From positions 1 to 7,741 of the forward strand of contig CALAVA010000227.1 in the NCBI GenBank assembly GCA_937892025.1: a stretch of 7,741 nt of DNA, in the 5' to 3' direction. The stretch comes from an uncultured Bacteroidales bacterium. Lineage in GTDB: Bacteria > Bacteroidota > Bacteroidia > Bacteroidales > WCHB1-69. Of this stretch, positions 1 to 7,251 are shown in pieces; position 1 is the first letter of the stretch; every line of letters starts with the position of its first letter. Under the pieces are notes generated by a model, which did not search any database, was not told the origin of the DNA, and saw only the letters and a program-made list of their open reading frames with translations. The translations under genes were made by a program, and so were the position numbers.

Positions 1-25
1 TCCCTACACGACGCTCTTCCGATCT
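1..25 (+). other. Illumina TruSeq adapter remnant (not genomic)
   Basis: These bases match the last 25 nt of the standard Illumina TruSeq read-1/universal adapter, which ends in CTCTTCCGATCT, without a mismatch. They stop exactly where an insert would begin in a library molecule. This is sequencing or assembly carry-over at a contig end and should be trimmed. It also means that nothing to the left of the window can be inferred and that base 26 is the first plausible genomic base. Confidence 0.97.
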
Positions 26-211
26 TATTAGATAATTTGTAATAATTATACTTAAATTTAACGTCTATAACTTTATTAAAAAAATTACAAAAATGTGCAA
101 CAATTTTTGAAATGTCAAACATAGAAAAACAATTTGAGCAACAATATTTTAAGCACATAAAATGGAAAAAGCAATATTTTGCCTTTGCAGTCGTTTTGTT
201 CTAAAAACTTT
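26..211. other. AT-rich leader before the M3 peptidase; no gene seen
   Basis: This 186-bp stretch is very AT-rich and holds no convincing gene. A 43-codon ORF starting with ATG at 162 runs out of frame into the peptidase gene and resembles nothing I know. Two near-matches to the Bacteroidetes -7 box TAnnTTTG occur, at 33-39 and 175-181; each is one base short in spacing and lacks a well-placed -33 TTTG. The promoter of the downstream gene probably lies here, but I cannot place it firmly. Confidence 0.5.
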
Positions 212-2266
212 ATGGGTATGCAAGAAAAAAACAATAACATTTCTGACAATATCTTATTACAACAATGGTCTTTGCCACCATTTGAAAAGATAAAAGATGA
301 ATATTATTTTCCTGCCTTTGAGCAAATTATAGCAAAGACAAAGGCAAACATACAAGCAATTATAGACAACCCCAATCCTCCCGATTTTTCCAATACAATA
401 GTGGCCATTGATAGAGCGGATTGGCAATTGGAAGACCTTGAAAATTTATTCTTTAACATTTTAGAAGCCAATTCTAATGAAACTTTACAAAACGCTGCCG
501 AACAAATTGTTCCCATATTGGTTGATTATGAAAATTGGCTTGCCCATAATGACAAATTATTCAAAAAAATAAAAGCAGTTTATGATGAGCGACATCAATA
601 TGCTTACGCCGAAGACGAGCAAACATTGTTAACAAAAATCTACGATGATTTTGTCCGCAATGGAGCCTTATTGTCCCCAAAAGAGAAAAAAACATTTTCT
701 TCTATCAATCAACAACTTTCAACTTTATCTTTACAATATAAAAACAACTTATTAAAGGCTACAGCAAATTATCACTTATATTTTTCGGCGACAGAAAAAA
801 AATCTTTGGATGGCATTCCGTCCACAAACTTACAAACAGCAGCAGAGAAAGCTAAAGAAAAAGGCTATACTGATGGTTGGGTGTTCGACTTGTCTATGCC
901 AAGTTATAATGCCTTTATGAAATATGCCTCAAATAGACAAAAACGTGAAGAATTATATTTAGCATACAATAGCAGGGCACTAAACGGACAATATTCTAAT
1001 CAGCAAACAGTAGTGAAAATAGTGAATGCTCGCCTACAACTTGCTCGCCTATTGGGATATAACACTTACGCCGATTATATATTGTGCAAAAGAATGGCAA
1101 AAGACCGCAAAACAGTTAATGATTTTCTCCAACAATTGCTTTCTGCCTTTGCTCCATTGGCACAACAAGAATTGCAAGAGATGCAACAATATGCCAAAGA
1201 TAAAGACCATATAGATTTGCAACCATGGGATTGGGCATATTACGCCAATTGCAGACAAAAAGAAATATACAACTATGACGAACAAGTTGTAAAGCCATTT
1301 TTTGCGTTAGAAAAAGTACAAAAAGGTATTTTTATCTTGGCTAATCGTTTGTATGGATTAAGTTTTAAGGAGAAAAAAGATATAAGTGTTTATCATAAAG
1401 ACGTAAAAACTTTTGAAGTTTTAGACCACGACAATTCACTATTAGCCATATTATATATGGATTTTTTTCCAAGAGAATCAAAGCAAAATGGTGCATGGAT
1501 GACAGAATTTAGACCTCAAAGAAAAGATAATCAAAACAGACGAATTATTCCATTGATTTCTCTTGTTTTTAATTTTTCACCAGCCACAGAGCAAACTCCT
1601 GCTCTGCTTACTTTCAATGAAGTCTGCACTTTTTTGCATGAGTTTGGCCATGCACTACATGGAATGTTATCAGACGTAAGATTTTCCACATTATCAGGTA
1701 CTTCTGTAGAACGAGATTTTGTAGAAATGCCCTCGCAAATCATGGAAAATTGGGCTGAAGAAAAAGATTTTTTGAAACTATTTGCCTATCATTACCAAAC
1801 AGGAGCATTGATAGACAATGAAATTATACAAAAAATAAAATCTTTGAACAATTATCTTATTGGCTATGCTACATTAAGACAACTCAATTTTGGCTGTTTA
1901 GACATGGCTTTTCATTCCATAGAACATGAAATATCAACAGACATCATTGATTTTGAAAGACAAGCGACACAAGCCACTCAACTATTACCTTTTGTAAACG
2001 GCACTGCCATCTGCACTTCTTTTTCTCATATTTTCGGAGGCGGTTATGCTGCTGGATATTACGGATACAAATGGGCAGAAGTTTTAGAAGCAGACGCTTT
2101 TGAAGAGTTTACCAAAACTAACATATTCTCAACGACAACAGCTACACGTTTGAGAAACACAATTCTTTCTCAAGGGGGCAATGTCGAGGCAATGACAAGA
2201 TATATTCGCTTTAAAGGTAAAAAACCAGAAATCAGTGCTTTACTAAAAAGAAGTGGCATTTTATAA
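212..2266 (+). CDS. M3 family zinc oligopeptidase (Dcp/oligopeptidase A type)
   Basis: This is a probable cytoplasmic metallopeptidase that breaks short peptides, such as products of ATP-dependent proteases or imported oligopeptides, into smaller pieces. Counting from the ATG at 212 (684 aa), the thermolysin-like zinc motif HEFGH is at residues 476-480. The third zinc ligand is Glu505 in FVEMPSQ, 29 residues after the first His as in thimet oligopeptidase and neurolysin. The tyrosine-rich substrate loop GGGYAAGYYGY follows near 609-619, with Tyr612, 616 and 619 spaced like the catalytic-site tyrosines of that family. The length is close to E. coli Dcp and PrlC, about 680 aa. There is no signal peptide. 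The frame is open back to a TTG at 179, but the conserved N-terminus (LLQQWSLPPFEKIK) begins later, so ATG 212 or ATG 218 is more likely. No Shine-Dalgarno is visible. Dipeptidyl carboxypeptidase and endo-oligopeptidase cannot be separated from sequence. Confidence 0.92.
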   Translation: MGMQEKNNNISDNILLQQWSLPPFEKIKDEYYFPAFEQIIAKTKANIQAIIDNPNPPDFSNTIVAIDRADWQLEDLENLFFNILEANSNETLQNAAEQIVPILVDYENWLAHNDKLFKKIKAVYDERHQYAYAEDEQTLLTKIYDDFVRNGALLSPKEKKTFSSINQQLSTLSLQYKNNLLKATANYHLYFSATEKKSLDGIPSTNLQTAAEKAKEKGYTDGWVFDLSMPSYNAFMKYASNRQKREELYLAYNSRALNGQYSNQQTVVKIVNARLQLARLLGYNTYADYILCKRMAKDRKTVNDFLQQLLSAFAPLAQQELQEMQQYAKDKDHIDLQPWDWAYYANCRQKEIYNYDEQVVKPFFALEKVQKGIFILANRLYGLSFKEKKDISVYHKDVKTFEVLDHDNSLLAILYMDFFPRESKQNGAWMTEFRPQRKDNQNRRIIPLISLVFNFSPATEQTPALLTFNEVCTFLHEFGHALHGMLSDVRFSTLSGTSVERDFVEMPSQIMENWAEEKDFLKLFAYHYQTGALIDNEIIQKIKSLNNYLIGYATLRQLNFGCLDMAFHSIEHEISTDIIDFERQATQATQLLPFVNGTAICTSFSHIFGGGYAAGYYGYKWAEVLEADAFEEFTKTNIFSTTTATRLRNTILSQGGNVEAMTRYIRFKGKKPEISALLKRSGIL

Positions 2267-2290
2267 AAAGAAATTCTTAGAAAAATTACC

Positions 2291-2317
2291 TTTTGTAAAA
2301 AAAATAACGTATTTTTG
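2291..2317 (+). promoter_or_regulatory. Probable Bacteroidetes-type promoter of glnA
   Basis: TATTTTTG at 2310-2317 is an exact match to the Bacteroidetes -7 consensus TAnnTTTG. A TTTTG at 2291-2295 could serve as the -33 TTTG element, but the 14-bp gap is shorter than the usual spacing of about 17-23 bp, so that half is uncertain. Transcription would start around 2324, giving a leader of roughly 25-30 nt before the ATG at 2351. The TTG that opens the longest reading frame of glnA (2315) lies inside this box, which argues against it as a start codon. Confidence 0.55.
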
Positions 2318-2350
2318 CGTTTTAATTTAGCATTTAATACTTGTACATAT

Positions 2351-3859
2351 ATGAATATAGAAAGACCAACAATTTGCTTGAACCCATTGGTTCAATACCT
2401 TCAAAAATCTCCAAAAGATTTTACAAAGGAGGACATTATCGCCTTTATTGCAGATAATGATATTAAAATGATTGATTTTCATTATGTCGGAGGCGACGGA
2501 CGTGTAAAAACATTAAATTTTGTTATTCCTAATGATGAATATCTTAACCAAATTCTCACATTTGGTGAAAGAGTAGATGGATCCAGTTTATTTTCTTTTA
2601 TGCAAGCCGGGTCAAGTGATTTATATGTTATACCTCGCTTTAAAACCGCTTTTGTTGACCCATTTGCCCAAATTCCAACCTTGTGTCTGTTCTGCTCTTA
2701 TTATAACAAAGATGGACAACCCTTGGAAGAAGCCCCTGAATATGTGTTAAAAAAAGCCGTAAAATCTTTCCGTGAAGTTACCAAGATGGAATTTCAAGCT
2801 ATGGGAGAATTGGAATATTACGTTATCGGTCCTAAAGAAGATTCTTTCCCTGCTACTGACCAAAAAGGATACCATGAATCAGCTCCTTTTGCCAAATTTG
2901 AAAACTTTAGAAAAGAATGTATGCACCTAATAGCACAAACCGGTGGCATGATAAAATATGGTCATTCTGAAGTCGGTAATTTTACATTGGAAGACAAAAT
3001 TTATGAACAAAACGAAATAGAATTTTTAGTTACCGATGCAGAAGATGCTGCAGACCAACTGATTATCGCAAAATGGATAATCAGAAAATTAGCCTACGAA
3101 TATGGTTTAGATGTTACTTTTGCACCTAAAATCACTGTCGGCAAGGCAGGTAGTGGACTACATATCCACACAAGAATCGTAGATGAGAATGGAAAAAACG
3201 CTATGGTAACAGATGGAAAACTCAACGATATTGCCCATAAAGCCATTGCAGGATACATACAATGTGCTCCATCTTTAACCGCTTTCGGAAACATGAACCC
3301 AACGTCTTATTTCAGATTGGTTCCACATCAAGAAGCACCAACAACTGTATGTTGGGGAGATAGGAATCGTTCTGTTTTGGTGCGTGTTCCTCTTGGTTGG
3401 ACTTCTAAAGGAGACATGGTCGCCAACGAAAATCCATTAGAAAAACCTTCTCTTTTGGATGGTTCTCAAAAACAAACAGTAGAATTCCGTTGCCCAGACG
3501 GCTCTGCAAACATTTACCTTTTAATAGCAGGTTTAACCGTTGCCGCTCGTATCGGTTTTGAAACTGAAAACGCATTAGAAATAGCAAAAAACACTTACGT
3601 TGATGTCAATATTTTTGAAGAAAAATACAAAGACAAAGTATCAAAACTGAATAACTTACCAACTTCTTGTTGGGAGTCTGCAGAAATGTTAGACAAACAA
3701 AGGGCTTTTTATGAAAAACATGAAGTCTTTTCTGCTCGAATTATAAACGGAATTATCGCTCAATTAAAAACATTTGAAGATAAAAATCTCAGGGAAGAAT
3801 TAGCAAACAATCCTGAAAAAATGTTAGATATTGTGTCTAAATATTATTATTGTGGATAA
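2351..3859 (+). CDS. glnA: Glutamine synthetase (type I-like variant, 502 aa)
   Basis: The product makes glutamine from glutamate, ammonia and ATP, the main ammonia-assimilation step in the cytoplasm. From ATG 2351, an N-terminal beta-grasp domain (about 25-110) precedes the catalytic domain. Metal and substrate residues can be placed: Glu153 and Glu155 in MGELEYY, Glu207 in HSEVG, Glu222 in QNEIEF, His271 in GSGLHIH, the MNPTSYFRLVP stretch (315-325), Arg340 in DRNRS, and Glu378 in VEFRCPDGSAN. In classical GSI the second-site glutamates lie 8 residues apart (212 and 220 in Salmonella); here they are 15 apart, a 7-residue insertion. The NLY adenylylation site is replaced by NIF (420-422), so adenylylation control is unlikely. 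The C-terminal part is longer than in the roughly 470-aa GSI. It is far shorter than GSIII (about 700 aa). The upstream TTG at 2315 is rejected as start because it falls in the promoter box. A terminator-like hairpin follows the stop codon. Confidence 0.93.
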   Translation: MNIERPTICLNPLVQYLQKSPKDFTKEDIIAFIADNDIKMIDFHYVGGDGRVKTLNFVIPNDEYLNQILTFGERVDGSSLFSFMQAGSSDLYVIPRFKTAFVDPFAQIPTLCLFCSYYNKDGQPLEEAPEYVLKKAVKSFREVTKMEFQAMGELEYYVIGPKEDSFPATDQKGYHESAPFAKFENFRKECMHLIAQTGGMIKYGHSEVGNFTLEDKIYEQNEIEFLVTDAEDAADQLIIAKWIIRKLAYEYGLDVTFAPKITVGKAGSGLHIHTRIVDENGKNAMVTDGKLNDIAHKAIAGYIQCAPSLTAFGNMNPTSYFRLVPHQEAPTTVCWGDRNRSVLVRVPLGWTSKGDMVANENPLEKPSLLDGSQKQTVEFRCPDGSANIYLLIAGLTVAARIGFETENALEIAKNTYVDVNIFEEKYKDKVSKLNNLPTSCWESAEMLDKQRAFYEKHEVFSARIINGIIAQLKTFEDKNLREELANNPEKMLDIVSKYYYCG

Positions 3860-3868
3860 ACCATTTTT

Positions 3869-3903
3869 ATCAAACCTTGCTTCAAAAGCAAGCAAGGTTT
3901 GAT
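3869..3903 (+). terminator. 14-bp hairpin after glnA, likely terminator or attenuator
   Basis: ATCAAACCTTGCTT at 3869-3882 is perfectly complementary to 3890-3903, leaving a 7-nt loop. The stem begins 9 nt after the glnA stop and is followed by TTTCTT, a weak U-tract. Placement and stem strength fit a rho-independent terminator of glnA. The end of the stem is only 12 nt before the ATG of the next gene, with no visible promoter in between. It may therefore be a leaky terminator that lets some transcripts continue, or a structure that affects translation of the next gene. Confidence 0.65.
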
Positions 3904-3915
3904 TTCTTGTGTGAA

Positions 3916-4545
3916 ATGCTGACATCATTATTTGAAGGAATGTTATTTGGATTGCCTTTTGTCCTTGTTATAGGACCGGCTTTGTTTGCTATTCTCCAAA
4001 CAAGCATGAACAAAGGGTTTTATTCTGGCATGCAATTAGCAATAGGAATCTCATTAAGCGATTGTTTGCTAATGATGGCGTGTTATTTCGGATTAGTCCA
4101 ATACATGCAAAATCCAAAATTTCAAGGTGTTCTTGGAATTATTGGTAGCGTCTTCTTATTAGGATATGGTATTTATATTTTTATAAAAAAAACACCTACG
4201 CTTACAAGAAATAAAGAAATTAAACTTAAAATTAAATGGGGTGGTGTCTTTTCAGAAATAAGCAAAGGGTTCTTTCTTAATATTATGAATCCTTTCCTTT
4301 GGGTGCTATGGCTAACGATAATCTCAACAGGAACAGCCGGCAAAAATCGTCCTGAATCATTACTTTTCATCTTCGGAATTATCATTATCCTTTTCTCCTC
4401 CGATGTACTTAAATCATTTTTTGCCAATAAAATTGTCAAATTGTTATCCCCTCAAATTGTTGCAAAAATCAACAAAATATTAGGTCTATTTTTAATTGTT
4501 TGTTCTGTAGTTCTATTAATAAGAATAATAATAACAATTTGTTAA
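3916..4545 (+). CDS. LysE/RhtB-family amino-acid exporter
   Basis: This is an inner-membrane protein of the LysE superfamily, whose known members export amino acids (lysine, homoserine, threonine, leucine) or related small molecules. From ATG 3916 it has 209 aa, the usual family length. About six hydrophobic segments lie near 8-30, 39-62, 71-91, 119-138, 148-168 and 186-206. Family marks are the IGPALFAILQ stretch in helix 1 (19-28), the glycine-rich AIGISLSD in helix 2 (42-49), and KGFFLNIMNP (117-126) before helix 4, with the conserved Asn-Pro. The frame is open back to TTG 3850, inside the end of glnA, but that start would run through the hairpin and add a polar segment in front of helix 1. 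ATG 3940, with AAGGA directly before it, is a less likely alternative because it would trim helix 1. The substrate cannot be read from sequence. The rhomboid gene follows 7 nt later. Confidence 0.85.
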   Translation: MLTSLFEGMLFGLPFVLVIGPALFAILQTSMNKGFYSGMQLAIGISLSDCLLMMACYFGLVQYMQNPKFQGVLGIIGSVFLLGYGIYIFIKKTPTLTRNKEIKLKIKWGGVFSEISKGFFLNIMNPFLWVLWLTIISTGTAGKNRPESLLFIFGIIIILFSSDVLKSFFANKIVKLLSPQIVAKINKILGLFLIVCSVVLLIRIIITIC

Positions 4546-4552
4546 AAAAAAG

Positions 4553-5170
4553 ATGGTTACCATTTGCATTATCATTGTTACAAGTGTGGTTTCACTTATC
4601 GCTATGTACAACCATCAGTTGTTCTACCGCTTGTGTTTTTCTCCTACAATGATAATTCAAAACAAGCAATGGTATAGAACATTTTCGTATGGATTGGTAC
4701 ATGCTGATTTTATGCATTTGTTTGTCAATATGTTTGTGTTATGGTTTTTAGGCTTACAAGTAGAAAAAGCATATTTATATTTATGGGGAAACCCTGCGGG
4801 ACTTGGACTTTATTTGCTACTTTATATCTCCGCCTTGTTTTTTTCTACCATTCCCGATATTCGCAAACATGCTGATGATGATTCATATATTGCCGTTGGT
4901 GCTTCAGGAGCAATTTCTGCAATTATATTCGCAGGCATTTTGCTATTCCCATTGCAAAAACTATATATATTATTTATTCCAATAGGTATTCCGTCCGTTA
5001 TTTTCGGCATTTTATATCTCATTTACTCTGCATATATGGATAAATACGGACACGATAATATTGGACATAATACCCATTTTTGGGGAGCCATATATGGTTT
5101 TTTGTTCGCAATTATCTTTAAGTGGAAGTTATTGGTGGCTTTTTTTACTCAAATTTTGCAAATATTCTAA
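4553..5170 (+). CDS. Rhomboid-family intramembrane serine protease
   Basis: This compact rhomboid (205 aa, about six transmembrane segments) would cut substrate proteins within or beside the inner membrane. The catalytic dyad is visible: Ser118 in the GASG motif (116-119) and His175 in HFWGAIYG, which fits the HxxGxxxG helix pattern. The oxyanion and stabilising residues of the first catalytic helix, His50, His55 and Asn59, have the same spacing as GlpG His145/His150/Asn154. Trp40 and Arg42 resemble the WR motif of the L1 loop, here as WYR. With all key residues present it is probably active rather than an iRhom-like pseudoprotease. ATG 4553 begins 7 nt after the stop of the LysE-family gene, so the two are very likely co-transcribed and possibly translationally coupled. 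No extra cytoplasmic domain is attached. The substrate is unknown, and nothing nearby suggests one. Confidence 0.93.
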   Translation: MVTICIIIVTSVVSLIAMYNHQLFYRLCFSPTMIIQNKQWYRTFSYGLVHADFMHLFVNMFVLWFLGLQVEKAYLYLWGNPAGLGLYLLLYISALFFSTIPDIRKHADDDSYIAVGASGAISAIIFAGILLFPLQKLYILFIPIGIPSVIFGILYLIYSAYMDKYGHDNIGHNTHFWGAIYGFLFAIIFKWKLLVAFFTQILQIF

Positions 5171-5199
5171 ACTATAAACTTCAGTTGTCAGTGAAGAAT
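5171..5199. other. Short gap between convergent genes, with a weak inverted repeat
   Basis: The rhomboid (+) and S9 peptidase (-) stop codons are separated by only 29 bp. A small inverted repeat, CTTCA at 5179-5183 and TGAAG at 5192-5196 with an 8-nt loop, is the only structure I see. It is too weak to call a terminator with confidence, so the two transcripts may overlap at their 3' ends. Confidence 0.3.
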
Positions 5200-7227
5200 T
5201 TATTTTAAGTATTTGTCTAACCAATCTAAAAATTCTCTATGCCAAATGATAGAATTTTGAGGTTTTACAACAAAATGAGTTTCTTCTGGGAAATAAAGCA
5301 ATTTGCTAGGTATTCCTTTCATTTGAGCGATATTGAATGCCTGTAACCCTTCGGTATAAGGAATACGGAAATCGTTGCCTCCATGAATTACCATAATAGG
5401 TGTATCCCATTTATCTACAAAATTGTTGGGAGAAAAGTCATAACTTTTGGGTTGAGGATTATTCCAAAAATATCCACCTAAATCATGATTGGCAAAGAAC
5501 AATTCATCTGTCGTAGCATACCAACTCTTAAAATTGAACATTCCGCAATGGGCAATAAAAACCTTGAATCGTTTTTGGTGGTTTCCCGCCAACCAATAAA
5601 CAGAGAAGCCGCCATAACTTGCTCCTACACAACCTAATTTAGTTTCATCTACATAAGGTTCTTTGGCTATATTATCTATAGCGGTCAGATAATCTTTCAT
5701 ATTTTGTCCACCATAATCCAAACTTATCTGATTGACCCACTCCTGTCCAAATCCGGGGACACCTCTCCGATTAGGAGCCACAATAACATAACCACGAGAG
5801 GCTAAAATTTGAAAATTCCACCTATACGAAAAAAACTGACTAACAGCCGATTGTGGACCACCTTGACAATACAAAATCGCTGGATATTTTTTTGTCGCAT
5901 CAAAATTTGGCGGCAAAACCACCCAAACCAACATTTGTTTGCCGTCAGTGGTTCTTACCCAACGCTCTTTAACATCAATAGAAGCAACGTCTTGCAAAAG
6001 GTCTTTGTTTATGTTTGTCAATTGTGTTTGTACTTTTTTCTTCAAATCTACAACAAAAACATCTGCAGGATATTTCATTGATTCTCTTAAAGCATAAATA
6101 CAATTGTTGCCTACGCAAATATTGTGATAATCATGCAAGCCTTCTGTCTGTGCAGATATTTGTTTTTTGGCAATATTGAGAGCATAAATTTGAATTGTTC
6201 CTTTGTTCACACTAAGAAAATATAGGATTTTTCCATCTTTTGAAAAAGAAAACTCTGATGCACTTGCGTCAAAATCAACACTATAATCAATAGTTTGATT
6301 TGTTTTGAAATGATGAATAAAAATTCTACTTTTGTCAGATTCAAAACCTTCTGTTTGCATACTTGCCCATGCCAACATGGTTCCATCTGGACTAAAGACA
6401 GGGTCAATATCATAACCAGCATTAGGAGAAGAGATGTTTATTGTCGTTTTATTGTCAATATCATAAAGATAAATATCAGAATTTGTTGTCATTGCAAAAT
6501 CTTTTCCGACTTTCTTTTTGCTGGTATAAGCAATTTTTTTTCCATCTGGACTAAAGTTTATTTCTTCCATTCCGCCAAAATTTGGAATAGGACAAGCAAA
6601 ACGCTCTCCGTCCATAATATCTGTAACCGTTTTAAGATTTGGATAATCTGCGACAAAAACATGGCTATAAGAATAGTTTGTCCAAGCATTCCAATGCCGA
6701 TACATCAAATCTTCCGCAATCAACACATTGGCTTGAGGCATATCTTGATGGCGGTCTTGTGTATTAGGGTCTAATTTTACAGATTTGATGAATAATATTT
6801 TTGACATATCCTCAGCATACTTAAACCCTTCTATTCCCCCTTTGATATGAGAAATTTGCTGTCTGTTTGTTCCATCGGGATTCATTTCAAAGAGTTGCAT
6901 GTCTTCATCTACGGGAAAAAGGAAGCCTATTTTTTGTCCGTCTGGTCTCCAAACGGCATTTTGTTCACTTGATTCTGTTTCTGTAATTTTTTTCAAAGAC
7001 GAGCCATCTACCGACATTGTCCAAAGATTACGAGAACCTTTGTTTTTTTCTACATCATAATAAGTTATGCCAAACAAAAGAGTTTTTCCGTCTGGCGATA
7101 ATTGCAACTCGCTTACTCTTCCTAATTTCCACAACAATTCAGGCGTGTAAACTTTTGATTGCGAATAAGATTCTAATCTTACCATACTCATAATTAATGC
7201 TACTATCAATAAACTTTTTTTTGCCAT
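5200..7227 (-). CDS. Secreted S9 family dipeptidyl peptidase, DPP5-like
   Basis: This is a serine peptidase of the prolyl-oligopeptidase family (S9), 675 aa. In Bacteroidetes the closest type is DPP5, a periplasmic enzyme that removes N-terminal dipeptides from peptides so that they can be imported. A signal peptide is seen at residues 1 to about 23 (AKK, then SLLIVALIMSMV, with a likely cut near SYSQ). A beta-propeller with WD40-like PD40 blades follows: SPDG-type repeats at about 44-47, 94-97, 226-229, 279-282 and 329-332. The C-terminal alpha/beta-hydrolase domain (about 430-675) carries the nucleophile Ser537 in GASYGG, Asp619 in HGGNDFRIP and His651 in EETHF, so the triad is complete. 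Length and layout match DPP5; acylaminoacyl peptidase-like activity is the alternative. It starts 24 bp after the recO stop on the same strand, with no TAnnTTTG box in the gap, so it is probably read from an upstream promoter together with recO. Confidence 0.9.
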   Translation of the reverse strand: MAKKSLLIVALIMSMVRLESYSQSKVYTPELLWKLGRVSELQLSPDGKTLLFGITYYDVEKNKGSRNLWTMSVDGSSLKKITETESSEQNAVWRPDGQKIGFLFPVDEDMQLFEMNPDGTNRQQISHIKGGIEGFKYAEDMSKILFIKSVKLDPNTQDRHQDMPQANVLIAEDLMYRHWNAWTNYSYSHVFVADYPNLKTVTDIMDGERFACPIPNFGGMEEINFSPDGKKIAYTSKKKVGKDFAMTTNSDIYLYDIDNKTTINISSPNAGYDIDPVFSPDGTMLAWASMQTEGFESDKSRIFIHHFKTNQTIDYSVDFDASASEFSFSKDGKILYFLSVNKGTIQIYALNIAKKQISAQTEGLHDYHNICVGNNCIYALRESMKYPADVFVVDLKKKVQTQLTNINKDLLQDVASIDVKERWVRTTDGKQMLVWVVLPPNFDATKKYPAILYCQGGPQSAVSQFFSYRWNFQILASRGYVIVAPNRRGVPGFGQEWVNQISLDYGGQNMKDYLTAIDNIAKEPYVDETKLGCVGASYGGFSVYWLAGNHQKRFKVFIAHCGMFNFKSWYATTDELFFANHDLGGYFWNNPQPKSYDFSPNNFVDKWDTPIMVIHGGNDFRIPYTEGLQAFNIAQMKGIPSKLLYFPEETHFVVKPQNSIIWHREFLDWLDKYLK

Positions 7228-7251
7228 AAACTAAAATTAAGATTTGTGAAA

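Noticed and set aside
162..293. Small ORF of 43 codons with an ATG at 162 overlapping the M3 peptidase start
   Set aside because: It is out of frame with the peptidase, has no recognisable motif or ribosome binding site, and runs mostly inside the real gene.
1049..1298. Hydrophobic ORFs on - inside the M3 peptidase that look like membrane proteins
   Set aside because: Antisense of AT-rich coding sequence often gives hydrophobic translations; they overlap each other and a well-supported gene.
2286..2298. TTAC/GTAA inverted repeat after the M3 peptidase, as a terminator
   Set aside because: The stem is only 4 bp and AT-rich and overlaps the likely glnA -33 region; it is too weak to call.
2425..2432. 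AAAGGAGG, a perfect Shine-Dalgarno-like string inside glnA
   Set aside because: No start codon follows at a useful distance, it encodes conserved-looking glnA residues, and Bacteroidetes rarely use Shine-Dalgarno pairing.
6295..6774. 159-codon ORF on + inside the S9 peptidase gene
   Set aside because: It is antisense to a gene with a clear propeller and complete catalytic triad; its composition looks like reverse-strand translation and shows no domain.
6230..7100. Repeated short DNA motif around CCATCTGG/CCGTCTGG on + at several places
   Set aside because: These are the codons for the SPDG turns of successive propeller blades in the S9 peptidase, so they are protein repeats and not a DNA repeat array.
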